Positions 17,808 to 26,143 of a DNA stretch of 64,000 nucleotides are shown here, in pieces. Made by a program: the position numbers and the translations under genes. The DNA lies in assembly GCA_910583765.1 (NCBI GenBank), contig CAJTYS010000002.1, forward strand, positions 53,137 to 117,136, read 5' to 3'. This stretch comes from an uncultured Eubacteriales bacterium. GTDB taxonomy: Bacteria; Bacillota; Clostridia; Peptostreptococcales; Anaerovoracaceae. Under the pieces are notes generated by a model, which saw only the letters and a program-made list of their open reading frames with translations, searched no databases and was not told the origin of the DNA. Within the stretch, counting starts at the first letter, position 1; each line of letters starts with the position of its first letter.

Positions 17808-18407
17808 TTGCGCAAAAGAAGCGAACAAAGCAAAAAGAACAGAAAAAATCTAAATGCCAAGAGCGGCAAAAATGCGGATCAACAGTTGATCGAGCAGCTA
17901 TACGTCAAATATTATGACTCCCTGATGATCATAGCCTGCTCTTACACCCACGACCAAGCCACTGCGGAGGATCTGGTGCAGACCATGTTCCTGAAAGCTC
18001 TTTTGTCCTACGAAGCCAAAGGCAGCTTTCTCAGCTGGGCCAATCGGGTGCTGCGAAACGATTTTTACAATCTGGTGAGCAAAAACAAGCGCTTCATTGA
18101 CGAACCCTTCGACTTCATCCAGCTGCGGTCTCAGGACGACCTGCTGTCCAGCTACATCCACAGCGAGGAGCGGGCAAGACTGGCGGCCATGATCTCCATG
18201 CTCCCCATGAAATATCGGGATGTGATGATTGAAAGCGTCTACTTGCAAAAGGATAATCAGGAAATCGCCGCAGCATACGGGCTTTCGCCTGCCAATGTGC
18301 GCCAGATCAAATCCCGAGCCAAAAAGCTGCTGCTGGAAATGAAGGAAAAAGAAGAAGCTGCGCAAGAGGCAAACCGCAAAAGCAAGGACACAGAGAGGGA
18401 AAGGTAA
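17808..18407 (+). CDS. ECF-type RNA polymerase sigma factor
   Basis: This 199-residue sigma-70 family protein has region 2 at about 25-95 (LYVKYYDSLMIIACSYTHDQATAEDLVQ in context) and region 4 at about 125-180 (LPMKYRDVMIESVYL, then the helix-turn-helix QEIAAAYGLSPANVRQIKSRAK). The start is a TTG at 17808, well placed behind AAAGGAGGGAG. The next gene, 15 bp downstream, is a membrane anti-sigma protein. The pair is expected to respond to an envelope or external signal by release of the sigma factor. Confidence 0.9.
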   Translation: MRKRSEQSKKNRKNLNAKSGKNADQQLIEQLYVKYYDSLMIIACSYTHDQATAEDLVQTMFLKALLSYEAKGSFLSWANRVLRNDFYNLVSKNKRFIDEPFDFIQLRSQDDLLSSYIHSEERARLAAMISMLPMKYRDVMIESVYLQKDNQEIAAAYGLSPANVRQIKSRAKKLLLEMKEKEEAAQEANRKSKDTERER

Positions 18408-18422
18408 AGGAGGCTGAAGAGA

Positions 18423-19526
18423 ATGAGAAATAAGGAGAAAGATCAGCGCCGCAAAGTGGGGAGCGGTGCGAATGACAAGGCGCAAAGCCATCAGTCAGAT
18501 AAAGACCTGGACAAAATGGAGAGCGGCATAGACCAGGAGCTGGAAGACCTGGGGATCCTGGCCATGGAGCAGGACCTGGATTTTGATCAAAAACTGGAAA
18601 AGATGATCGCCCGAAAAATGCGCAAAGTCGCCATCAGAACCGCAATCATCGTTGTCTTGATCGTGGCCGTGGTTTTCCTGGGCATCAGCCCGGTGATGAA
18701 CCTATGCTACACCAATCCCATTCAGATGAACGTGGTGGACGAGAACAAAGAAAGCGACTTGTGCGCTGTGCTGGACGCATATTACAAGACTACCAGCCCA
18801 TATGTGGAGATTTGGGGCGCGGAAGTGAGAAAGGAGGGGTTTGGCCGCTATGCCCTGCACCTCAATCTGATCAAGTACAAGAAAGGCGCAGAGGCAACGC
18901 TGGAAATGAAGCGGGGCAGGCTATCCACCGTCAGTGACAGCGACCAGTGCGTGAGTCCGGTCATAGGAAGGTTTTACACAGAACAGCAGGGAGAGGCCAT
19001 GGGGTCGGAGGATCGAAAAAGTCTAATGGAAGAAATCGAAAAGCTGCCGGACTCCTCCCATTTGTACCTTTCCATTTCAGATCGGAAACCGCAGGATGTG
19101 GCGGCCCTGCTGGGACGAATGAACGATGATTTAGAGCTGAGCTGGCTTCAGGTTTATCAGCCAGAAAACGAATTTCAGGCGGGCGTGGGCATATATTCCA
19201 ATTTTATCGGCCCTAACTATGATATCCCGCCAGAACAAGCGACCGCCGGCCGGCTGAAAGAGGAATACTTGCGAAACCTCAAGCTGCTGCGGGAAAACCA
19301 GGATGTTTGGAAAGGCTTGGAGTTATACAGTGGAGATTCCATTTGGGCAGAAAGCGAAAACGATCAGCTGCTCCAGCGGGCTATATCGGCAGCGGAAAAA
19401 TCCCAAACATTTCAAACAAAAAACTATTGCGTATCAGGAACAAAAAAAGAAGTGCTGACATTTCTGCAAAAGGGAGCATATGATCGAATAGATGTGGACA
19501 ACGTGCAGTATAGCATCTTAATATGA
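18423..19526 (+). CDS. Transmembrane anti-sigma factor
   Basis: This 367-residue protein has a highly charged cytoplasmic N-terminus (about 1-62) containing the DFDQKLEKMIARKMRK helix. One transmembrane segment (about 63-85, AIIVVLIVAVVFLGI) and a large external domain follow. The layout fits the sigma-factor-regulator type of anti-sigma proteins in Bacillota, in which the N-terminal part binds the cognate sigma and the outer part senses. GGAGG lies before the ATG, and the gene follows the ECF sigma gene directly. No protease site-1 or site-2 partner gene is nearby. Confidence 0.8.
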   Translation: MRNKEKDQRRKVGSGANDKAQSHQSDKDLDKMESGIDQELEDLGILAMEQDLDFDQKLEKMIARKMRKVAIRTAIIVVLIVAVVFLGISPVMNLCYTNPIQMNVVDENKESDLCAVLDAYYKTTSPYVEIWGAEVRKEGFGRYALHLNLIKYKKGAEATLEMKRGRLSTVSDSDQCVSPVIGRFYTEQQGEAMGSEDRKSLMEEIEKLPDSSHLYLSISDRKPQDVAALLGRMNDDLELSWLQVYQPENEFQAGVGIYSNFIGPNYDIPPEQATAGRLKEEYLRNLKLLRENQDVWKGLELYSGDSIWAESENDQLLQRAISAAEKSQTFQTKNYCVSGTKKEVLTFLQKGAYDRIDVDNVQYSILI

Positions 19527-19591
19527 TTTTTGACGGCGATCTACGTGGAGGATGTGATGTTTAGCGTCCTCAAATAGCTGTTTCAATATCA

Positions 19592-19616
19592 GAACGCAAA
19601 TTGTTCCGCATGTTCC
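19592..19616. promoter_or_regulatory. Upstream activator sequence, copy 1 (pyrimidine regulon)
   Basis: A 25-bp element starting GAACG and containing TTGTTCCGCA matches 20 of 25 positions with the element at 22948-22972. It holds a GAAC-N7-GTTC inverted repeat. It ends about 120 bp before the -24 box at 19737, nearly the same distance as copy 2 from its promoter. It is the likely binding site of the activator encoded at 21499. Confidence 0.7.
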
Positions 19617-19736
19617 TAAAACGAAACGATCAAAACAAACAAATTTATTTGGCCGCATACAGCGGCCATCTTTTTATCCCCTATTTTTCAAGGGTTTCTT
19701 TCTGCGAGAAAACAATTTTTTCAGAAAAACATAAAA

Positions 19737-19751
19737 TGGCACAAGACTTGC
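19737..19751 (+). promoter_or_regulatory. Sigma-54 promoter, -24/-12
   Basis: TGGCAC-AAGAC-TTGC is a consensus -24/-12 element with exact spacing, 55 bp before the aldehyde dehydrogenase ATG. Confidence 0.9.
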
Positions 19752-19805
19752 GCATATAAATAGCATCACGAATCATTGAAGTAAGAACCACAGAGGAGGA
19801 TACAA

Positions 19806-21236
19806 ATGGAAATCAATTATGCGGACTATATGAGCGGTCTCATAGACAGAGCGAGAACAGCACAGAAAGTATTGAACGATTACACACAGGAACAGGTGGA
19901 CGAGCTGGTAGCAGCCATTGCCTTTTATGGAACTCGCCCGGACTTCATGCGTCAGGTGGCGGAACGGACCGTGGAAGAGTCAGGCATGGGAAATGTAGAA
20001 GACAAAATCATGAAGATTTGGAATAAGACCATTGGCCATTATCGGGAAATGAAAGACGAAAAATCCGTTGGCCTCATTGAATTCGATGAAAAGAGAAACA
20101 TCGCCAAATACGCCAAGCCAATGGGCGTTATCGGAGCTCTGGCGCCTGTGACAAACGCAGAAAACACGGCGGTCGTAAAACCGATGAACGCCATCAAAGG
20201 CAGAAACGCCATTATCCTGGCGCCGCATCCAAAGGCAGCTAAGGTCAACCAATTCGTTGTGGATTATCTGAGAAAGGTGTTAAAGAAATTCAATGCGCCA
20301 GAAGATCTGATCATTGCCATTGAACCAGAATACGTGAGCATCGACTGCTCCGGCGAACTGATGAAACAGTGCGATTTCGTTCTGGCAACAGGCGGAGCAG
20401 GCATGGTAAAAGCGGCATACGCTTCCGGAACTCCGGCCATTGGCGTAGGAACAGGAAACGATGCGGTGTACGTGGACGGGACCACGGATTTGGATAAAGT
20501 GGCTGGCATGGTCCGCACTTCCAAGTGCTTTGACAACGCTACCAGCTGCTCCACAGAAAACGTGATGCTCATCCAGAAAGAATGCTATGATGAATTTGTA
20601 AAAGCCCTGCAGAATCACGGCGGTTTTTACATCAAAGAAGGCACAGAAGAAAAATCAAAATTACAGAAAACACTCTGGCCGCAGTGGCCGGAAAATCACA
20701 CGCTGAACCGGCACATCGTAGCCCAGCCAGTTGAAAAGATCGCGGACCTGGCAGACCTGAAGATCAACGATGACACTGAGTTCCTGTTTGTGGAGGAAAA
20801 CGACGGCATCGGACACGATCAGCCGTTCACAGGCGAAAAGCTTTCAAGAGTCACTACTCTGGTAAAGGTAAACAGCTTTGAAGAAGCCATGGACAAGATG
20901 GAAGCTGTCATGGATTACATGGGCAAGGGCCACGGCTGCGGCATCCATACTAATGATGATGAAAAAGTAGAAAGAATGGCACTGAGAATGCCAGTTGCCA
21001 GAATGATGGTCAACCAGCCACAGGCTGTTGGAAACAGCGGCTCCTGGGAAAACGGCATGCCTATGACTATGACACTGGGCTGCGGAACATGGGGCAACAA
21101 CAGCGTTTCCCACAATGTGAACTGGAAAGACCTGATCAATATCACGCACGTATCCAGGACCCTTCCGCTGAACATCCCGAAAGAGGAAGACTTATTCAGT
21201 GCGGAATTTATTAAAAACAACTCACAACCGTTATAA
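19806..21236 (+). CDS. CoA-acylating aldehyde dehydrogenase (EutE/SauS-like)
   Basis: This 476-residue protein belongs to the acylating branch of the aldehyde dehydrogenase family, which oxidises an aldehyde to an acyl-CoA with NAD(P)+. The active-site Cys is in CFDNATSCSTEN (about residue 248). GVIGALAPVTNAENTAV (about 108-124) and ATGGAGMVKAAYASGTPA give the nucleotide-binding part. The NATSCSTEN context resembles sulfoacetaldehyde dehydrogenase SauS. Given the neighbouring pyrimidine and aminotransferase genes, I infer malonate semialdehyde (to malonyl- or acetyl-CoA) as the substrate. Sulfoacetaldehyde is the alternative. AGAGGAGG precedes the ATG. Confidence 0.85.
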   Translation: MEINYADYMSGLIDRARTAQKVLNDYTQEQVDELVAAIAFYGTRPDFMRQVAERTVEESGMGNVEDKIMKIWNKTIGHYREMKDEKSVGLIEFDEKRNIAKYAKPMGVIGALAPVTNAENTAVVKPMNAIKGRNAIILAPHPKAAKVNQFVVDYLRKVLKKFNAPEDLIIAIEPEYVSIDCSGELMKQCDFVLATGGAGMVKAAYASGTPAIGVGTGNDAVYVDGTTDLDKVAGMVRTSKCFDNATSCSTENVMLIQKECYDEFVKALQNHGGFYIKEGTEEKSKLQKTLWPQWPENHTLNRHIVAQPVEKIADLADLKINDDTEFLFVEENDGIGHDQPFTGEKLSRVTTLVKVNSFEEAMDKMEAVMDYMGKGHGCGIHTNDDEKVERMALRMPVARMMVNQPQAVGNSGSWENGMPMTMTLGCGTWGNNSVSHNVNWKDLINITHVSRTLPLNIPKEEDLFSAEFIKNNSQPL

Positions 21237-21251
21237 TTTCAAGTAAAAAGG

Positions 21252-21300
21252 GCTGCCGCCCCAGTGATGAAGCAGACATTCATCCGGACGGCAGCTTTTT
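21252..21300 (+). terminator. Rho-independent terminator after aldehyde dehydrogenase gene
   Basis: GCTGCCG (21252-21258) pairs with CGGCAGC (21289-21295), followed by TTTTT. The loop is long but the stem is GC-rich. It isolates the aldehyde dehydrogenase transcript from the regulator gene. Confidence 0.75.
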
Positions 21301-21434
21301 GCTATTTATAATAAAAGAAAAAAAAGAGAGCAGGCCGCAGCAGTGAAGACAGAGCAGAACGCCGCAAGTCCGCAGGGAAATGCTGCGCTCAAAAATAAAC
21401 TTAATATTCTGCAACTTTAAAGGAATATGTTTGA

Positions 21435-21440
21435 TATAAT
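21435..21440 (+). promoter_or_regulatory. Candidate sigma-70 -10 box for the regulator gene
   Basis: TATAAT preceded by TTGA lies about 60 bp before the regulator's ATG. The -35 is weak. A constitutive promoter is expected here because the regulator has a terminator on each side. Confidence 0.4.
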
Positions 21441-21498
21441 GGATAACTGGACAAAATTTGAACAACTGCATGAAAAAGAAAGGGGTTGAAGAGTTCCT

Positions 21499-22932
21499 AT
21501 GGTGAGATTCAACGACAAGCTTTACAAATTTGAGGAAATCGAGCAAAAGGTATTGGCAGGAGAAATAGAAGAAGACAAAGAATTCATCATCGAAGCCCTG
21601 CGATCCTGTTTTTTTACAGAGGATGGAATGACAACCGTAGATGAACAGGGGATCACCATTATGGCCAACGAAGCCCATAGTCAGATCATGGGCATTGACA
21701 GTGAAGATATTGTGGGAAAACCCACGACAGACCTGGTTACAGAAGGCGTTTTCCAGAAATCCGTCTCTGCCCTGGTATTTGAATCCAAACAACAAGAAAC
21801 CATCACGCAGAATCTTTCAAATGGAAAGACCATTCTGGTGACAGGCAAACCGATCTTTGACGAAAACGGCGAAATCAAGCGGATCATCAATACGCTGCGG
21901 GACGTGCCGATTTTAAACGCCCTTTACGAAGAACAGATCCGGCAGGAAGCGCTATTGGACACTTACCGGAGCGAGCTTTCCAAACATAACAGCATTGCGC
22001 ACAAAGGCTTGGTGGCAGAAAGCGTGGCCATGCGAGGCGTTTTGGGCATTGCGGAGCGGGCGGCCATGAACGACAGCATTGTGCTGATTTTAGGAGAATC
22101 CGGCGTTGGTAAGGGCGTGATCGCCAGGCTCATCCACGAAATGAGCAAGCGGGGCAACGCGCCTATGATTTCCATCAACTGCGGCGCGATTCCCGAACAC
22201 CTGCTGGAATCCGAACTGTTCGGATACGTTCCAGGCGCCTTCACCGGAGCCAGCAGAGAAGGAAAGATGGGCCTTTTTGAAGCAGCGGACAAAGGCGTCG
22301 TGTTTTTGGATGAAATCGGAGAACTGCCCATCAACCTGCAGCCAAAACTTTTGTCCTTTCTGGAAACAGGCGAATTGATGCGGATCGGCAGCACAAAGGC
22401 GAAAAAGGTGGATTGCCGGATCATTGCTGCCACCAATCGAGACCTGAAAGACATGGTGAGCCGCAATGAATTTCGGGAAGATCTATATTACCGGCTCAGC
22501 GTGATCCCCATCCATATCCCGCCGCTGCGGGAGCGAAGAGAAGACATCGTCCCACTGATCATCACCTTCCTGAGGGAAGTCAATGAGAAAAACGGACTGA
22601 ACAAAATCATGAAGCCAGAAGTCTTGGAAGTCCTGAAACAAGCCGAATGGAAGGGCAATGTACGGGAATTGAGAAACGCCATCGAGCGATACGCGGTGTT
22701 GAGCCTGAATCAGGAAATATCCCTTGCGGACCTGCCTCAAGAGGAAACGGCCATGAAAGGCGGTGAACCTGTATCCGCAGAAAAACTGCCTGTGTCCCTG
22801 TCCTCGGTGATTCAGGAGATCGAGGACGAATACATTGCCTTAGCCATGCAAAAGGGAGGCAGCATCCGAAAAGCCGCGAAGCTTTTGGGTCTTTCGCCCA
22901 CCACGCTTTTCCGAAAGATCAATCGAGAATAA
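21499..22932 (+). CDS. Sigma-54-dependent activator, PAS-AAA+-HTH (pyrimidine regulon)
   Basis: This 477-residue enhancer-binding protein has an N-terminal PAS sensor (about 32-150, EDGMTTVDEQGITIM). Its AAA+ domain shows Walker A GESGVGKG (about 200), GAFTGA (about 243), LDEIGELP and the arginine-finger region ERREDIVPL. The C-terminal HTH is IRKAAKLLGLSPTTLFRKI. GGGG followed by TTGAAG precedes the ATG. It is encoded between two sigma-54 promoters that share upstream elements, so it most likely activates both the aldehyde dehydrogenase gene and the permease-led operon. The PAS ligand is probably a pathway intermediate. Confidence 0.92.
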   Translation: MVRFNDKLYKFEEIEQKVLAGEIEEDKEFIIEALRSCFFTEDGMTTVDEQGITIMANEAHSQIMGIDSEDIVGKPTTDLVTEGVFQKSVSALVFESKQQETITQNLSNGKTILVTGKPIFDENGEIKRIINTLRDVPILNALYEEQIRQEALLDTYRSELSKHNSIAHKGLVAESVAMRGVLGIAERAAMNDSIVLILGESGVGKGVIARLIHEMSKRGNAPMISINCGAIPEHLLESELFGYVPGAFTGASREGKMGLFEAADKGVVFLDEIGELPINLQPKLLSFLETGELMRIGSTKAKKVDCRIIAATNRDLKDMVSRNEFREDLYYRLSVIPIHIPPLRERREDIVPLIITFLREVNEKNGLNKIMKPEVLEVLKQAEWKGNVRELRNAIERYAVLSLNQEISLADLPQEETAMKGGEPVSAEKLPVSLSSVIQEIEDEYIALAMQKGGSIRKAAKLLGLSPTTLFRKINRE

Positions 22933-22947
22933 ACTGTTTTCAAAATG

Positions 22948-22972
22948 GAACGAAACATGTTCCGCAAGTTAC
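22948..22972. promoter_or_regulatory. Upstream activator sequence, copy 2 (pyrimidine regulon)
   Basis: This 25-bp element starts GAACGAAAC and contains ATGTTCCGCA, matching 20 of 25 positions with 19592-19616. GGAAC-N7-GTTCC forms an inverted repeat. A further half-site GGAACGGAAAC follows at 22979-22989. It ends 121 bp before the -24 box at 23094. Confidence 0.7.
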
Positions 22973-22989
22973 GAAAATGGAACGGAAAC

Positions 22990-23029
22990 AAGCCGCAGAA
23001 CTGTCAATGTCTTGCGGCTTATTTTTTTT
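22990..23029 (+). terminator. Rho-independent terminator after regulator gene
   Basis: AAGCCGCA (22990-22997) pairs with TGCGGCTT (23013-23020), followed by A and a run of T residues. Confidence 0.85.
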
Positions 23030-23093
23030 AATTGTCAGAAAAAAGCGGAAAATAGAGGGTTCCGTCGAATTTTTTAAAAAGCGCGCACAAACT

Positions 23094-23108
23094 TGGCACG
23101 ATAGTTGC
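23094..23108 (+). promoter_or_regulatory. Sigma-54 promoter, -24/-12
   Basis: TGGCAC-GATAG-TTGC is a consensus element about 120 bp before the NCS1 permease ATG, and drives the permease-led operon. Confidence 0.9.
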
Positions 23109-23190
23109 TCTATATATTGGCACAATTGATAACATAATTCGGCCGTTGTTATGAAGTGTAATTTTAATTAGTACGTGGAAACACAAGAAC

Positions 23191-23214
23191 GGCGAAGCCT
23201 AAAAGCGTTTCGCC
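23191..23214 (+). other. 5'-UTR hairpin before permease ribosome binding site
   Basis: GGCGAA (23191-23196) and TTCGCC (23209-23214) form a small stem directly before ATAAGGAG. It may stabilise the long sigma-54 transcript or affect initiation. Confidence 0.35.
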
Positions 23215-23230
23215 ATAAGGAGTAAGCATT

Positions 23231-24763
23231 ATGGAAAACAAGTACACACAAGTAGAATTTTCCGAAGGGCTTTTTGAACTCAGTCCGGAAACCCTTCAGG
23301 AATTAGCTGGGTCCAAGTACATGAACGCGGACTTAGTGCCTACGTCTGCGGCAGAGCGGACATGGAGCACTTATAATATTGGAATGCTGTGGGTCGGGAT
23401 GGTAATCTGCATCACCGGTTTCTCCTATGCGGCAGCCTTGATTGCCCTGGGAATGGCACCAATCATCGCATTGATCAACGTCTTGATCGGAAACCTGATC
23501 ATTCTCATCCCAATGCAGCTCAACTCCCATGCGGGAACCAGATACGGGATTCCGTTCCCGGTATTTTCAAGAATCACCTTTGGTAGGATCGGCGCGCATC
23601 TGCCATCCCTGACCAGGGCCATCGTAGCCGCTGGTTGGTGCGCAGTGCAGTGCTGGGTCGGCGGCGCGGCGTTCTCATCTATCATTTCTGTTTTCAGCAG
23701 CAGCTGGGACACAGAGGGAACAGGCAGATTCATTGGATTCGCAATATTCATGATCGTCACATTGATTCTGGGATTGAGAGGTTCGGAAGGAATCAAATGG
23801 ATCGAAGCCATCGGCAGCCCGGTGCTGATCATTCTGTGCGTTGGCCTGCTGGTTTGGATCATTGCTCTGGGCAATGATTACGGCGTGTCCGTGGCAGACA
23901 TGTTCCTGGCAGGAAACAATGAAGAAGCTCTGGCAGCCAACGGCGGCATGGCCTATGTATTCATGGCAGGCATCACCAGCAACATCGCTGTATGGGCGAC
24001 ATTGGCGCTGAACATCCCAGACTTTTCAAGATACGCAAAATCTCAGAAAGCGCAGTTCAGAGGTCAGTTATATGCGATGCCAACATCTGTCATGGCGCTG
24101 GTCATCATTGGAGCCATGTTCGCAAAAGTAACAGAAGTGGCTTATGGACAGGCGGAATTTGACCCAACCGTGGTTTTGCTCCATCTGAATAATAAGGTTG
24201 TCGTGGTTCTGGCGTCTCTGGGCGTTATCATCGGAACGCTGACCACCAACATGGCGGCGAATGTCGTAGCGCCGGCAAATGGATTCGCTAATCTGGCGCC
24301 AAAGAAGATCAGCTACAAAGTGGGCATCATCATCACCTGTATCTTATGCGTGGTATACAGACCGTGGTGGATGTACGGTGACGCAGGCGCGTTCATGTTC
24401 TCCTGGCTGGGCACTTGCGGGACCATCTTAGGTCCAGTAGCGGCCATCCTGGTAGCAGACTACTTCATAGTGAAGAAAAAACGCATCAACGTCAAAGCCC
24501 TGTATGACGAAAAAGATGACACCTATGAATACAATAGCGGCTGGAACATCAGAGCTATCGCCGCATGGGTACTGGGCTTCATCGTGCCGATGCTGGGCAA
24601 ATTCGGGATCGGCGGAGAAGTCACAAGGTGGCTGGACGCGAATAGCTATATCGTTGGATTTATCATCGCCTTTGTCCTTTACGTGATATTCATGAAGAGC
24701 GAAAAGAAATCCTACATTTCTGAAGAACAATTCGCGGAAATGACAGAGAAAAAATATGCATAA
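23231..24763 (+). CDS. NCS1 nucleobase/hydantoin permease
   Basis: This 510-residue carrier with about twelve membrane segments is an NCS1 family member. The substrate-site helix 3 motif AAGWCAVQCWVGG (about residues 134-146) has the Trp and Gln spacing seen in hydantoin transporter Mhp1. NIPDFSRYAK (about 266) is a family hallmark. It should import a pyrimidine, dihydropyrimidine, hydantoin or allantoin-like compound with a cation. It is the first gene of the operon with PreT, PreA and dihydropyrimidinase, which points to uracil/thymine or hydantoins. AAGGAG precedes the ATG. Confidence 0.9.
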   Translation: MENKYTQVEFSEGLFELSPETLQELAGSKYMNADLVPTSAAERTWSTYNIGMLWVGMVICITGFSYAAALIALGMAPIIALINVLIGNLIILIPMQLNSHAGTRYGIPFPVFSRITFGRIGAHLPSLTRAIVAAGWCAVQCWVGGAAFSSIISVFSSSWDTEGTGRFIGFAIFMIVTLILGLRGSEGIKWIEAIGSPVLIILCVGLLVWIIALGNDYGVSVADMFLAGNNEEALAANGGMAYVFMAGITSNIAVWATLALNIPDFSRYAKSQKAQFRGQLYAMPTSVMALVIIGAMFAKVTEVAYGQAEFDPTVVLLHLNNKVVVVLASLGVIIGTLTTNMAANVVAPANGFANLAPKKISYKVGIIITCILCVVYRPWWMYGDAGAFMFSWLGTCGTILGPVAAILVADYFIVKKKRINVKALYDEKDDTYEYNSGWNIRAIAAWVLGFIVPMLGKFGIGGEVTRWLDANSYIVGFIIAFVLYVIFMKSEKKSYISEEQFAEMTEKKYA

Positions 24764-24791
24764 GGAAGAAATAGAGAGGAACGAACACAAA

Positions 24792-26123
24792 ATGTATGAT
24801 GAAAAAGTATATCGTCAGATTAATGACATCGCAAAAGAGCTGAAAGAGGATTGTCTGAAGTTCATCCAAAAGCTGATTCAGACTCCGTCCATCAGCGGAG
24901 ATGAATTCAAGCTCACAGAAGTCCTCATAGCAGAAATGGAAAAGCTGGGTTATGATGATGTGAGCAGAGACAAATATGGAAATGTCATCGGCATCATCAA
25001 GGGAGATGAAGAAGGCCCGACCATCATGTACAATTCTCATATGGACCACGTTGATCCAGGTGACCCCAACAACTGGGAAGGCTACGATCCTTACGGCGGA
25101 AAAATCGATATCTGCGAATGCGACAACGCGGACCGTACTGTGAAAGAAATGGTAGAATGCATCCATGGCAGAGGCGCGTCCGACGTGAAGAGCGGCCACG
25201 GTTTCCAGATTTACGCAGGCGCGATCCTGCTTAAACTGCGGGAGCAGGGTGTAAAATTAAAGGGTGACTTTATGTACACAGGAGTCGTCCATGAAGAATC
25301 CGGACAGAACGGTGGAACAAGAAGGCTGATCAGCGAAACCTTCCCAGAAAGAGGTCTGGACTTTGACGCTATGGTTTCCTCCGAAGCCACTAGCCTGAAC
25401 CTGTATCTGGGCCACAGAGGGAGAATCGAATATTTGATCACTGTATATGGCAGAACCAGCCATGGCAGCTGTCCGCAGAACGGGATCAACGCCATTTACA
25501 AGGCAATTCCGGTCATTGAAAAAATCAGAACAGAAGTCATACCAAACCTTCCAAAGGATCCTGATGGAGAGGTGGAACAAGCGTCTATTTCCCTGAACAT
25601 CATCGAATGCTCACCGGGAGCCCTCTCCATCGTACCGGATCAGTGCTTCCTGTCCTATGACAGAAGGACCATGATCGGGGAAACCGAGGACAGCGCTATG
25701 AAGATCCTGCAGAAAGTGCTGGACGACATCGCGGCCGAGGATCCAGAATTTAGAGCAGACATCCAGGTAAAACCGTGCATTGATACCTGCTATACTGGAG
25801 AAGTGATGGAAGGCTACAAATTTACAGAAGCTTGGAAAATCAAGAAAGAGCATCCTTTCACACAGGCTTGCTCCAAGGCGCTGGAAAATGTGGGACAGCC
25901 TGTGAAATACGGCTACTGGTCCTTTGCCACAGACGCTGCTGTCACTGCGGGACACTACAGAAAACCGACTATCGGATATTCCGCCATGCAGGAACAGTTC
26001 GCTCATACGCCATATGACAAGTGCAGAACAGACTTCATTGAAAAGGCCATGGCCGGCAACGCGTCTATTTTCCTGAGCGCCAGTGAGATGAAAAAAGAAG
26101 AATTTACAGCATTAGATTTTTAA
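24792..26123 (+). CDS. M20 family metallohydrolase (YgeY-like), candidate N-carbamoyl amino-acid amidohydrolase
   Basis: This protein of about 443 residues has the M20 di-metal motifs: YNSHMDHVDPGD (about 77), GRGASDVKSG (about 118), VHEESGQNGG (about 163) and EQFAHTPYDKC near 413. It resembles the YgeY group that accompanies dihydropyrimidinase-like genes in E. coli. In this operon it could hydrolyse the N-carbamoyl-beta-amino acid made by dihydropyrimidinase to the amino acid, CO2 and ammonia. The M20 family includes known beta-ureidopropionases, but this role is inferred. The ATG at 24792 is preferred behind AGAGGA; an in-frame ATG at 24756 overlaps the permease stop. Confidence 0.8.
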   Translation: MYDEKVYRQINDIAKELKEDCLKFIQKLIQTPSISGDEFKLTEVLIAEMEKLGYDDVSRDKYGNVIGIIKGDEEGPTIMYNSHMDHVDPGDPNNWEGYDPYGGKIDICECDNADRTVKEMVECIHGRGASDVKSGHGFQIYAGAILLKLREQGVKLKGDFMYTGVVHEESGQNGGTRRLISETFPERGLDFDAMVSSEATSLNLYLGHRGRIEYLITVYGRTSHGSCPQNGINAIYKAIPVIEKIRTEVIPNLPKDPDGEVEQASISLNIIECSPGALSIVPDQCFLSYDRRTMIGETEDSAMKILQKVLDDIAAEDPEFRADIQVKPCIDTCYTGEVMEGYKFTEAWKIKKEHPFTQACSKALENVGQPVKYGYWSFATDAAVTAGHYRKPTIGYSAMQEQFAHTPYDKCRTDFIEKAMAGNASIFLSASEMKKEEFTALDF

Positions 26124-26143
26124 ACAGATGGGAGTGAAAAATA

